A stretch of DNA of 35,945 nt, from contig RHPI01003369.1 of assembly GCA_009103225.1 (NCBI GenBank), positions 1,540,751 through 1,576,695 on the forward strand, given 5' to 3'. This document shows, piece after piece, positions 25,221 to 34,353 of this stretch (the stretch's first letter is position 1; each line of letters opens with the position of its first letter). The notes under the pieces were generated by a model that did no database searches, had not been told where the DNA came from, and worked only from the letters and a program-made list of their open reading frames with translations. This stretch comes from Chlorokybus atmophyticus (Eukaryota > Streptophyta > Chlorokybophyceae > Chlorokybales > Chlorokybaceae). Made by a program: the position numbers and the translations under genes.

Positions 25221-26253
25221 TGTGTACAACACCACCTACCAGTACATGTTCAACTTGGTGTGCTCACGTCGGGATGCTATGCGTGAGAGGGCATAGCCAT
25301 CAACAACAAAAAGCTAAGTCAGGTAAGTGAGAGGTAAGTGAGTGTGGGGATCGGCAGCAGCTGCTTGCATGTATGTCACAGGGCTATCTGGTTGTGTTGG
25401 GATTAATGCATATGGTGATGTAATGTGATACTCTGCTGGCTAACTGCCATGGCACTCATGACCAGCATGCTATGAGTCTATGCTACTGGTTGTCTAACAG
25501 GCATAAACGGCCTTTTTGACTCAAAATGTCTGCTTCAGCTGCAGTGCCTGCTTGGGTCTCTAATAAATTGCGTGCCAGTGGCTTTAATAGGACCGAAACA
25601 ATTGACAAAAGGGCTGGCGGCGGCATTCTTGCGAGAGGGGACCAAGCAGTTGTCGTCTAAGTCAGAGTCGTGCATGCTACAACCTTTAAATTTCATGCCC
25701 CTCATATCTCCCTCGAATGCGTCCATGTTCTCTGTACGTGGTTGCACTATATATCCTCTGATGTTGTTGCTGCCTGAGAGTGTAGTGTACTTGAAGTTCT
25801 AGGGGCTGCATGCAGTTGGGTTGCTTAAACAACTCTCTCTTGGCCCCCCAGGCGGCGCCTAATTATGTGCTTGCTGTTGTGTTGATTGCCATGTATGCCT
25901 TGCATGCTTGCACTCTGCACACACACTCTTTGAGCGTGCCTAGCGCAGCTCGTATTTGATATATGTAATCATCCAACGTGCATTGCATGTGATGAATATG
26001 CATGGCTTTGCTTTATGGTCACAACACCCCATGCGCACGTGTTATTATCGCACTATAATAAGATAAGGGATGGGTCGACAAACGCACCAACACATAGCTT
26101 GAACAATTTTAGAGGTTCCTGCTAAATTTTACCCAAAGCTAAGTGCATGCATTGACATTAAAATGGCATGATGAGTATCACACTTATATTATAAGCAAGT
26201 GACAGGGAGAGCTTTTGTGTGATACTTATCATCTAATTGTGTAAGAGTGCATG
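25221..26253. other. Sequence between the RT relic and the chromovirus
   Basis: No gene recognised. Short open frames at 25535-25802 on both strands match nothing that I know. The part from about 25850 is AT-rich, like the sequence on the far side of the chromovirus (32151 onward), so the element probably split one AT-rich region. An imperfect inverted repeat, atgagtatcacac against gtgtgatacttat, lies at 26171-26183 and 26217-26229. Confidence 0.5.
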
Positions 26254-26258
26254 GCGCC
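26254..26258. repeat. Target-site duplication, left copy (gcgcc)
   Basis: The five bases gcgcc directly precede the left LTR and recur directly after the right LTR at 32146-32150. Five-base duplications are typical of Ty3/gypsy integration. Confidence 0.9.
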
Positions 26259-26928
26259 TGTCACGGTGCTCGTGCCTTGCCACCTGTGAGTTGGTCCAAT
26301 CAACAACCCTCTCACCAAGACACGGTATTCACACCGGAACCTTGCCCCCTCTGCCAAGCACACACGCGCGCCCCGCCACTCGCATACGCACGCGCATGCG
26401 CTCAAAGCTACACACCGACTTGTGTAGCGCCTTGGATCGTCACACAAGCAAGCACACACTAGTGGACATACGCTAGCAACCCCGGCTAACCACCACCAGG
26501 CTTGCACACAAGAAACCAGGGAGCTAAAGGTTGTATTGCAGATTGTAGAATGTCACTTTTATACCTACCAGTCTGCACATGCTACTGCCTAGACGATTTT
26601 AGCGCTAGACGGAACTACAAGCTAAGATATTCTTGCAGCATCTTGTAGTACACTTCTAGACCTTTCCGACGCACAAAAGATCTCCTCATTTGCTGCTCAT
26701 ATGGTCAAGTTATACTACTTGGCGCCAGGCCCTTCCAGAAATCTGGTCGAGCCCTTCTCGACTGGCCCTCCGTTTTCTGGCGTCTTCCACACTGGCCCTG
26801 GGCCGGTCGATTTCTGCGGCAGACTCGCAACTTGCCGATATCCGCCACAAGTCATGAAAAACATGATATCTCACAAATAAGGCCTAAAATGACCATGAAA
26901 ATCACGAAATTTAGCCTTGACTGTTATA
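26259..26928 (-). repeat. 3' LTR of the chromovirus (left in window)
   Basis: 670 bp, matching 31479-32145 with about 12 substitutions and a 3-bp indel (gcagcatcttg against gcatcttg). In element orientation it starts tataacagtcaagg, where the other copy has the canonical tgtaacag, and it ends accgtgaca. The terminal TG has therefore mutated to TA in this copy. Confidence 0.95.
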
Positions 26929-27180
26929 CTCCTCCCCCCGTAGGTGAGCTTCGTCCTTGAAGCTCGCAAGGATGTCGTTGAGGTAGTCACGCACAACGTC
27001 TTGAGCATTAGCCAAGTGTGCCTCTGGCTCCCAAGATGCTTCATGCAATGGATAGCCCTTCCATTTCACTAAAAACTTGCGCACGCCATGCACAAACTTC
27101 TCACCAAGGATGTCTTCTACCTCCCACTCTGATTCACCATCCGTGCCAACTTCGGGGGGCGGCCTTTCCGGCGGTTGTCC
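26911..27180 (-). pseudogene. Chromodomain at the end of pol
   Basis: The minus strand encodes WEVEDILGEK, then FLVKWKGYPLHEASWEPEAHL, a clear chromodomain with its aromatic cage positions. Such domains steer integration towards marked chromatin. The frame is continuous with integrase except for a TAA at 27181-27183. It runs on through the purine tract and stops 18 bp inside the 3' LTR, ending EEYNSQG. Confidence 0.93.
26929..26939 (-). other. Polypurine tract
   Basis: On the minus strand, ggggggaggag directly abuts the 3' LTR. This is the expected place and composition for the primer of plus-strand DNA synthesis. Confidence 0.88.
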
Positions 27181-27183
27181 TTA

Positions 27184-28497
27184 ATATGCTTTCAGAAGGG
27201 AGACGTGAAAAACGGGGTGCACACGCATGGTGTCGGGTAGCTCCAGCTTGTACGCCACGTTCGAAGTAACTTTGTTGACCGTAAATGGTCCCAACGAGCG
27301 TTTATTTGGCTTGCAAACTCCCGTACGCACCTGTACATGCTTCGCGGAGAGTAACACAATGTCGCCTTCCTGAAATGTGAGGTGTCGGCGATGCGCGTCC
27401 GTGTACTGCTTCTGCCTGTTTTGTGCCACCAATAGCGCCTCCCTAGCTGCCTTATTAATGTCCGCGCACTTTGTGAGGAAGTCCTTAACTGCCTCCATAC
27501 GCATGTCATGTCATCGCGGTGTCCATGCCGTCAACGGTGTCAATTGATGTTGCCCGTAGTTCATAAGGAGGGGAGTGACACCTGTGCTGTCATTGTGGTG
27601 GTTGTTGATCGCAAACTCCACCAACTCAAGCAGCTCCACCCAATTGTTGTATCGCGCGTTAACGTAGCAACGCAGCATGTCCTCAATCACACGGTTGGCC
27701 CGCTCCGTTTGCCCATCGGTTTGCGGGTGGAATGCCGTGCTAAACTTCTGTGTGGTACCCAGTGCACTATGCAGCGCCTCCCAAAACTTACTTGTAAAGC
27801 GCGGGTCGCGATCACTCATAATGCTGCGTGGTAATCCACGAGAACGAAACACATGCTTTACGAACAAGCGTGCTGCCTCCGGTGCCGTGCAACACTCACC
27901 ACACGAAGCAAAGCGTACCATTTTGCTGATTTTATCGACAAACACAAGTATAGCGTCGTACCCTTATTTTGTCTTTGGTAGCCCCGTGATAAAGTCCATG
28001 GTAACTTGCTCCCACTTGGACAATGGCACAGGGAGAGGTTGCAGCAACCCATCTGGCTCTTGGTTGCTTGCCTTCACCCTTTGGCATGCGTCGCACAACG
28101 CCATGTAGTCGCGCACATCGCGAAGCATCTCTCGCTAGTAAAAACGATGCTTCAAGCTTGCCAAAGTCCTCTCTATCCCTTGGTGACCAGCAATGGGCAC
28201 GTCATGAGCTTCCTTTAGCAACTTTACACGGATATGCGCGACGTTGGGGATGTACAAGCGCCCTTGGTGCCATAGCAGCCTGTCGCGCATTGACCAATGC
28301 CCACTTGTATCCGTAGCTGCACTTTCCAGCTCTTGTAACACTTTCATACCCTCCGTGTCTTCACGAAGCACTTGCCAAATCTGGTCCGTCCACTCGGGCT
28401 GCACTTGAGCGAGTGCCTCCATTGCATTAAGCCGGCTCAGCGCGTCAGCAACACCATTTGACGTACCGGGCTTGTGCTTGATATCGAAGTCAAAAAG
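27184..28497 (-). pseudogene. Integrase of the chromovirus
   Basis: The minus strand carries, in one frame, the zinc-binding HHCC region (EAHDVPIAGHQGIERTL, then YMALCDACQRVKASNQ), the catalytic core (VTMDFITGLPK, DAILVFVDKISKM, MSDRDPRFTSKFWEAL, FHPQTDGQTERANRVIED) and a C-terminal GPF/Y-type block (RSLGPFTVNKV, HPVFHVSLLKAY). Its D,D,E residues appear present. Stops at 28135-28137, 27964-27966 and 27511-27513 break the frame without shifting it, so nonsense mutations rather than indels killed this part. Confidence 0.93.
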
Positions 28498-28800
28498 TTA
28501 AAAGAACTCCAGCCATCGTGCTTGTCTGCGACTTAGATGAGGTTGTGTTTGTAAGTTCCTCAATGGAGAATGATCCGTCTCAAGCACGATCTTTTTGCCT
28601 TCCAGAAAACAACGCCATTGTCGTAGCGCCATTACTTGCGCCAAAAGTTCCTTCTCGTGCACGGGGTAATTCAGCTCCGCACCACTCATCTTCTTGCTGA
28701 AGAATGCTACTGGTTGAAGGTCGTTGCCATGGTCTTGCTGCAAAACAGCTCCTACAGACGCGTCGCAACCCAAAATAAATGTTTTCCATGTCGGGGTGAG
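28498..28800 (-). pseudogene. RNase H domain of the chromovirus
   Basis: The minus strand encodes GCDASVGAVLQQ, then VAFFSKKMSGAELNYPVHEK and ELLAQVMALRQWR, the usual RNase H of Ty3/gypsy elements, which removes the RNA from RNA:DNA hybrids. A one-base frame break near 28785 separates it from RT, and a TAA at 28498-28500 ends it just before a KHKPGTSNGVADALSRL linker. Confidence 0.93.
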
Positions 28801-29720
28801 CCTGGACTGGTGCCTCTGTCAGCTCCTTTTTCAACGCAGCAAAGCATGCATGTTCCTCTGTTGCTGACCAGCTCCAAGGCTTTCCCTTCTTGAGTAGGGC
28901 AGTCAAGGGAGCAGCTATGCTCGAAAACCCCATGATGAACTTGTGATAATACCCCGCAAGGCCTAAAAAAGACACCACCTCCTTTACGTTGGTCGGGGAA
29001 ACCCACTCGCGCACCACTTGCATTTTGTTGGGGTCCGGCTTGATGACTTCATACGACACGATGTGGCATACGTACTCCACCTCTTAAAGCAAGAATTTGC
29101 ATTTTTGTAGCTGAGCGTACAACTTGTGTTCGCGCAAACGCTGCAACACGCGCCGTAGAAGTGCCACGTGCTCCTCCTTTGTCTTCGCGTACACCAAAAT
29201 GTCGTCAAGGTACACGAGGACTCCCTTGCTAATCAAGTCAGCAAAAATTCTGCACATCCTCGGGCGCGATGCGGATTTGGTGATAACCTCCAGCGAGATA
29301 TATAAACTGTAGTGAAGTACTGCGCACCTTGTAATTGCTCCAGCAGCTCGTCGATATGTGGGAGTGGAAAGCAATTCCTCTTCGTGATGTTGTTGAGGGC
29401 TCGGTAGTCGACGCACATGCGCAAGCTCCCGTTCTTCTTTCGTACAAACAAAATAGGTGCACCATAAGGGGACTTACCAGGCTTGATGTAGCCTCTTTTC
29501 AGCAACTCCGCAACTTGCCTCTCGGCCTCCTCCAGCTCCAAAAGGTGACAACTTGTATATGGGTCGATACGGTGGCTTGCACGCCCTCAATCAGCTCCAC
29601 ACGGTGGTCTACGCTCCATGGAGATGGTAGACCAGATGGAAGTCCGTCCACCATGATATCTTGGTATTCTTTAACAAGTTTACACACCTCGGGGTCCATC
29701 GTAGCCGTGTTAACATCGTC
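28774..29720 (-). pseudogene. Reverse transcriptase of the chromovirus, with internal deletion
   Basis: The minus strand shows VDHRVELIEG, KPPYRPIYKLSP, RGYIKPGKSPYGAPILFVRK, MCVDYRALNNIT, then GGYHQIRIAPEDVQNF. The next readable block is ADLISKGVLVYLDDILVYAK with the catalytic YLDD. The roughly 30-residue stretch that normally lies between (with the FGLTNAP motif) is missing at about 29240-29255. The thumb follows (SFLGLAGYYHKFI, APLTALLKKGKPW). Frame breaks lie at about 29570, 29540 and 29295, and a TAA at 29084-29086. The enzyme cannot be functional. Confidence 0.92.
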
Positions 29721-29864
29721 ACTCAGCTCCGGTGCTGACTTTGCAGTGTTTTCGCGCACCACGCACAGCCATGCAGCCTTTGCCTTCCGTGGAGACAATA
29801 TTTTCCTCAATTGCACATAAGAGATCTGGTTAATTGTCGTACCACTTTGAATGACTCTACCGTT

Positions 29865-30164
29865 TTATTCGATGGTGAGCACGCGCTTCCTCCAATTAAT
29901 GGATGGATTATGCTGCCATAGCCACGGTAGTCCCAAAATCCCGTCAAACCCGTTTCGTAGGGTGATGCAGCAAAATCGCATGTTCTCCTTCATCTTCCCA
30001 ATGCGAACGCACAACTCTTTGGTCATCAACGCAGCGCCATCACCTGCAGAGGGTGGCTCTCCATCAGCGAGCTTCACTTCACCTCCTCGTAATGACGAAA
30101 GCCAACCGTAACGCCGCGCAATATCAATACTCATAAAGTTGATGTTGGCACCACTATCAATCAT
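29865..30164 (-). pseudogene. Aspartic protease of the chromovirus
   Basis: The minus strand encodes MIDSGANINFMSIDIARRYG with the DSG(A) active-site triad and, further on, FDGILGLPWLWQHNPSINW, the second conserved block of retropepsins. It would cleave the Gag-Pol precursor. This segment itself reads open, then ends at a stop before the RT. Confidence 0.9.
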
Positions 30165-30469
30165 GAGCTTACACTCTCTCCATCGTCCTTGGTCATCGCA
30201 AATGTGTGCTCAAAGCCCGAAGTACTTTGTTGTCTCCTCTTTTGCATAACTCACCACCATTGGCGCGTTCATAGCCAACTCCTCTAACTTCCTTGATGGA
30301 AATGTCATAGCCTCCGTCCGTGTATGAGGCTCCTTCCTATCCCCAGCAGTAGCCTCCTCACCTACTGAGGGAAGTCGTTTTCCTGCTCCACGCAATTTTG
30401 CTCCATGGTGACGCGACGATCACGGCGAGGGTTGCCATCAGGTGTTTGCCTTTGCGTACTTCGTTTGAG

Positions 30470-31387
30470 ACATCCGTACGCCAAATGCTCAGTCGACCCA
30501 CACGCATAACACTTGCGCACACCTTTACCTCTTTCACCACGTCCGCCGTGCTTCGCCTCACTTCCACGCGTGTGTGTATGGCACCCATTTCCATTGGTGC
30601 AAGCCCAGAGTCAGCTCCACCTCCATTAGCAAGCGCTAAACTTGGTTCTCCTCGTCTCCATGCATGTTGAAAGCCTCCCCGGGCTGATGACCATGCCTTT
30701 GCCTCCAGTCAGTGTTTCTTGTAGTGGACTGGAAGTACAACGCGTCGAGACGCTCCGCGATGCGTATAGCCTCCGCGAGTGTCTTGGGGTCCCGTAGCTC
30801 CACTTCTTTACGCCCCAAAGGTTTTAAACCACGTGTATACCTGTCCAGCTGCTCCTCTTCGGTCATATTGGGTATAGACATCACTAATCGCTGAAACACA
30901 GCCGTGTACGCCATCACTGACCCCATTTGCACAAGTGCTGCAAGTTTGTCACGTGCGGCCTTCACGCTCTCAACGGGAACAAATTGAAGCCTGACCTCCA
31001 TTGCAAACTCCTCCATGGTGGTCAATGGAAACGCCAACCCATTTGCGACACGCGTACATTGATGCCTCCACCACACAAGTGCTGCACCTTCAAGCAATGT
31101 CGCTGCAACCTCCACATGCAGATGCGTGGGCACCTCCGTGAGCTTCAACCAAGATGACACTTGAAGAATTCATTCGTCTACTGCATCTCCATCACGTGAC
31201 CCTTGAATGGCTTGGGCTTTAGCACCTTCACATGCACGCACGAGCTTGATGCCATGGGATCTTGTACACGCGCCATCGCATGCTCATACGCCTCGCGTTG
31301 TGCTTGTGCCGCCGCTTGAGTGTGATGAAGCTCTTCCCTCAATGCTGAGATGGCAGCTTGAAGCTCTTCCATGCGAGCATCCTCCAT
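30470..31387 (-). pseudogene. Gag with CCHC zinc knuckle
   Basis: A plausible gag start (MEDARMEELQAAISALREEL, with coiled-coil character) is at 31387, about 90 nt after the 5' LTR. A retrotrans_gag-like core follows at 31160-30700 (LEGAALVWWRHQC, EEEQLDRYTRGLKPLGRKEV, AIRIAERLDALYF). A nucleic-acid-binding knuckle, CYACGSTEHLAYGC, lies at 30511-30470 in another frame. Frame breaks near 31170 and between core and knuckle show that the gene is dead. Confidence 0.88.
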
Positions 31388-31460
31388 CTCCACTAACACA
31401 CTACACTGCTTCCAAATGAAAAGTGTAAACGCCCACACACTTTCGCTCTCCCTTCGTAAA

Positions 31461-31476
31461 CCGTGCTCCGAAACCA
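31461..31476 (-). other. Primer-binding site
   Basis: Two bases after the 5' LTR the minus strand reads tggtttcggagcacgg. The TGG complements the CCA end of a tRNA, as in retroelement primer sites. The donor tRNA should end ccgaaacca. It resembles, but is not identical to, the common initiator-Met primer site. Confidence 0.75.
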
Positions 31477-31478
31477 GT

Positions 31479-32145
31479 TGTGACGGTGCTCGTGCCTTGC
31501 CACCTGTGAGTTGGTCCAATCAACAACCCTCTCACCAAGACACGGTATTCACACCGGAACCTTGCCCCCTCTGCCAAGCACACACGCGCGCCCCGCCACT
31601 CGCGTACGCACGCGCATGCGCTCAAAGCTACACACCGACTTGTGTAGCGCCTTGGATCGTCACACAAGCAAGCACACACTAGTGGACATACGCTAGCAAC
31701 CCCTGCTAGCCACCACCAAGCTTGCACACAAGAAACTAGGGAGCTAAAGGTTGTATTGCAAATTGTAGAATGTCACTTTTATACCTACCAGTCTGCACAT
31801 GCTACTGCCTAGACGATTTTAGCGCTAGACGGAACTACAAGCTAAGATATTCTTGCATCTTGTAGTACACTTCTAGACCTTTCCGACGCACAAAAGATCT
31901 CCTCATTTGCTGCTCATATGGTCAAGTTATACTACTTGGCGCCAGGCCCTTCCAGAAATCTGGTCGAGCCCTTCTCGACTGGCCCTCCGTTTTCTGGCGT
32001 CTTCCACACTGGCCCTGGGCCGGTCGATATCTGCGGCAGACTCGCAACTCGCCGATATCCGCCACAAGTCATGAAAAACATGATATCTCACAAATAAGGC
32101 CTAAAGTGGCCATGAAAATCACGAAATTTAGCCTTGACTGTTACA
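31479..32145 (-). repeat. 5' LTR of the chromovirus (right in window)
   Basis: 667 bp. In element orientation it begins tgtaacagtcaagg and ends accgtcaca, the canonical TG...CA ends. It should contain the element promoter, but I could not place a TATA box with confidence. Confidence 0.95.
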
Positions 32146-32150
32146 GCGCC
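32146..32150. repeat. Target-site duplication, right copy (gcgcc)
   Basis: Identical to 26254-26258 and directly adjacent to the right LTR. Confidence 0.9.
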
Positions 32151-32194
32151 AAATGCACTCATGCCGACGGCATTCGAATTTTATGGTTTGATGA

Positions 32195-32222
32195 GTATGC
32201 GTGTGTGATCCCACACGCATAC
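32195..32222. repeat. Perfect 11-bp inverted repeat (hairpin)
   Basis: gtatgcgtgtg at 32195-32205 and cacacgcatac at 32212-32222 are exact inverse complements around a 6-base loop. It lies about 50 bp from the right end of the chromovirus. No terminator or gene context explains it. Confidence 0.8.
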
Positions 32223-33094
32223 GCTTTTTGCAATATATACAGCATTGTATACACTGTTGTTAACACATGGCGTCTCAGCCAGTAAGCTAGCTAGCAAAAG
32301 TCCCCATTATGTGTTAAAACACACATATTATACATGTCCCTTTATTACACATCGTGATACCCTTTCAAGCAATATGTCATTGATACTTGCACCATTATAC
32401 TGTTTATAAATGCGTGACATTTAATGCAACTTTACAGCAGCATTGTCCCATAATAATAATTGCACTTTTTTTTTAATGACGGTGTTGAATGCAAGGCGCA
32501 ACATGCTTGAATCCTCAAATGCCAATTTTCGTACACAATATGCTCATTGTATGCATATGAATACTGTTAAGATTTTTTTTAAATAATACCACTCCTTATG
32601 TGTGACATGAATCAACATTTAAATACATTATGTTGAGGGAATGCGCAAATGTGCATCCCCTTAACGTAATGAACATACGCAATGCGAGCCTTAATTTAAA
32701 TAAGCACTTCAAAACCTCTCAATTGTCTGTTTTGAAGCTAAATACGCACGTATACATGTGCACGCATAGACACTATTAATGTATTTGAATCAATTACTAC
32801 GTTAGTTGTATATAATACAAATGCTACAGGTTACATGTTAAATGAATATACCATACCAAATTTTCGCTACACCTATGACAGTTACAATGTCACGACATTG
32901 ATGCATGCGGTTTATGAACACTTTCAACAGTGCGAAAGGCTCATATGCACTTTCAGGCATGTCTCAGCATCTACAACTTTTTGACAAACCATTTGCTACA
33001 TTGTGCTTTTGCATCAATGCAAAGACACGCTTTAATACGTCCTTGTAACCATTGTGATTATAATGCAATAATTTTGTGTACAACTAATATTGTA

Positions 33095-33437
33095 ACAGCA
33101 TCACATAATGTTATCATATTATTGCAAACATGTCGCATACTTTTATGATATTTGCGATGATCATCAATAAGCTTATCGCTTAAGTGCAGCTTAATATATA
33201 TGGCTCACCTTGCATATTATTACATGCGCATACGTATGATTGCCTCCTGCCCCTGCTTACACTAATGAACAGCATCACATAATGTTATCATACTATTGCA
33301 AACATGTCGCATACCCTTATGATACTTCAGATGATAATTAATAAGCTTATTGCTTAAGTGCAGCTTATTGTATGGCACACCTTGCATATTATTACATGCG
33401 CATACGTATGATAGCCTCCTGCCCCTGCTTACATTAA
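33095..33437. repeat. Tandem duplication with a period of 174 bp
   Basis: Copy 1 (33095-33268) and copy 2 (33269-33437) both begin acagcatcacataatgttat and both end near cctcctgcccctgcttaca. They share aagcttat-gcttaagtgcagctta and ttgcatattattacatgcgc. Differences are scattered substitutions and a few small indels. No coding potential. Confidence 0.92.
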
Positions 33438-34047
33438 TTGATTTTGAATGTGCTCTTTGCTGCGTTTGGATGTGTAGAACACATTAAAATGTCACATTGG
33501 CATGCGTAATAGCAATCTGCATATAAGTTGTGCACCGTTTATGCGAGAATGGACATTGATGCTGACCATTTACTATGAGTACAACGTCGACTCAAAACAA
33601 GATGGCGTTGTAACTCGCCGTCCGCAATAGCCATCGGAGCCATACATGACCGGTAGGGCGTTCAATGCCTTGCGTTCAACCGTTGAACTGGCAGTGCAAC
33701 GCATGCGTTGCGGTGTGAGTCCAGCTCTACTAGGGTTTCTTTCCATAAATGTCGCTTCATGGCGCACATGGTACGGGGCACCAGCCAGGTCACATCACAT
33801 CAAAGAAGCACGAGAGCGAGACACCCACACGCAAACGCATCACATGACACCTCGCGTGAGGGGCGCTGCGTGTGCGCGAGCATGTGATACCTACCTTACC
33901 TGGCCCCAAAAAGCAGTTACATAACAGCGTATTAGCAGTCATGTCTACCATATTAGTAATGTTATCACTCGACTTAACGAGGTCTGCTGGTGGAGACTCA
34001 AGTGCTTGGGCTTGACCGCGGTCAGAAAGATTCAACCGTGTGTTGCG

Positions 34048-34075
34048 CTAAAACCCTGGCTCGGTTAGGGGTTTT
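34048..34075. promoter_or_regulatory. Inverted pair of telobox-like motifs upstream of RGP
   Basis: ctaaaaccct and ttaggggtttt face each other across 7 bases about 280 bp before the RGP start codon. AAACCCT (telobox) elements are known in promoters of plant housekeeping genes; whether this alga uses them is not known. Another copy, ctagggtttct, lies at about 33730. Confidence 0.35.
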
Positions 34076-34353
34076 CACGCCCATTTGAGCACTGAACAGT
34101 TCAGGCAAGGGCATTTTGTTATTAGGCGTGGAGCAGTGCAGCAGTGCAATCGACAGCTGGGCAAGCCTTTTCTACTCGACGTCCGCGGGTGGAAGGTAGT
34201 TCAAGCTTGAGGCTTATTTGCGGCGGTTGGTTGTAAGCGCAGACCAGCAGAGGAGCGTGCGGCATTTGCTTCGTGGGGGCTGCATTGCCTCGCTTCTGCT
34301 TGGTGTGAACTCCTGCACACAAACCCTTTACTGCTAGCAACTAGCACAGCACA

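Larger units (their letters stand above)
26259..32145 (-). mobile_element. Ty3/gypsy chromovirus (LTR retrotransposon), inactivated
   Basis: The 5.9-kb element is oriented on the minus strand. It has two LTRs (670 and 667 bp), a 5-bp target duplication, a primer-binding site next to the 5' LTR and a purine tract next to the 3' LTR. Coding order on the minus strand is gag with a CCHC knuckle, aspartic protease, reverse transcriptase, RNase H, integrase and chromodomain. This order, with integrase after RNase H and a terminal chromodomain, defines a chromovirus. Six in-frame stops (29084-29086, 28498-28500, 28135-28137, 27964-27966, 27511-27513, 27181-27183), at least five frameshifts and one deletion in the RT make it non-autonomous. 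The LTRs nevertheless differ by only about 12 substitutions and one 3-bp indel. Confidence 0.95.
32151..34353. other. AT-rich, gene-free region then upstream region of the RGP gene
   Basis: From 32151 to about 33520 the sequence is clearly AT-richer than the gene regions, with poly-T and poly-A runs and no recognisable gene. It holds a perfect hairpin (32195-32222) and a 174-bp tandem duplication. From about 33600 the composition returns to normal, and the last few hundred bases must contain the promoter and 5' leader of the RGP gene. Confidence 0.6.

Noticed and set aside
25535..25802. Overlapping frames of 70-76 codons on both strands
   Set aside because: Nothing recognisable on either strand, and the region lies between a decayed RT and an LTR element.
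26929..31387. Stops in pol as evidence of a non-standard genetic code (TAA/TAG as sense)
   Set aside because: Host genes end exactly at family C-termini with TAG (formyltransferase) and TGA (the other complete genes), and none has in-frame TAA or TAG. Frameshifts in the element also show that it is simply dead.
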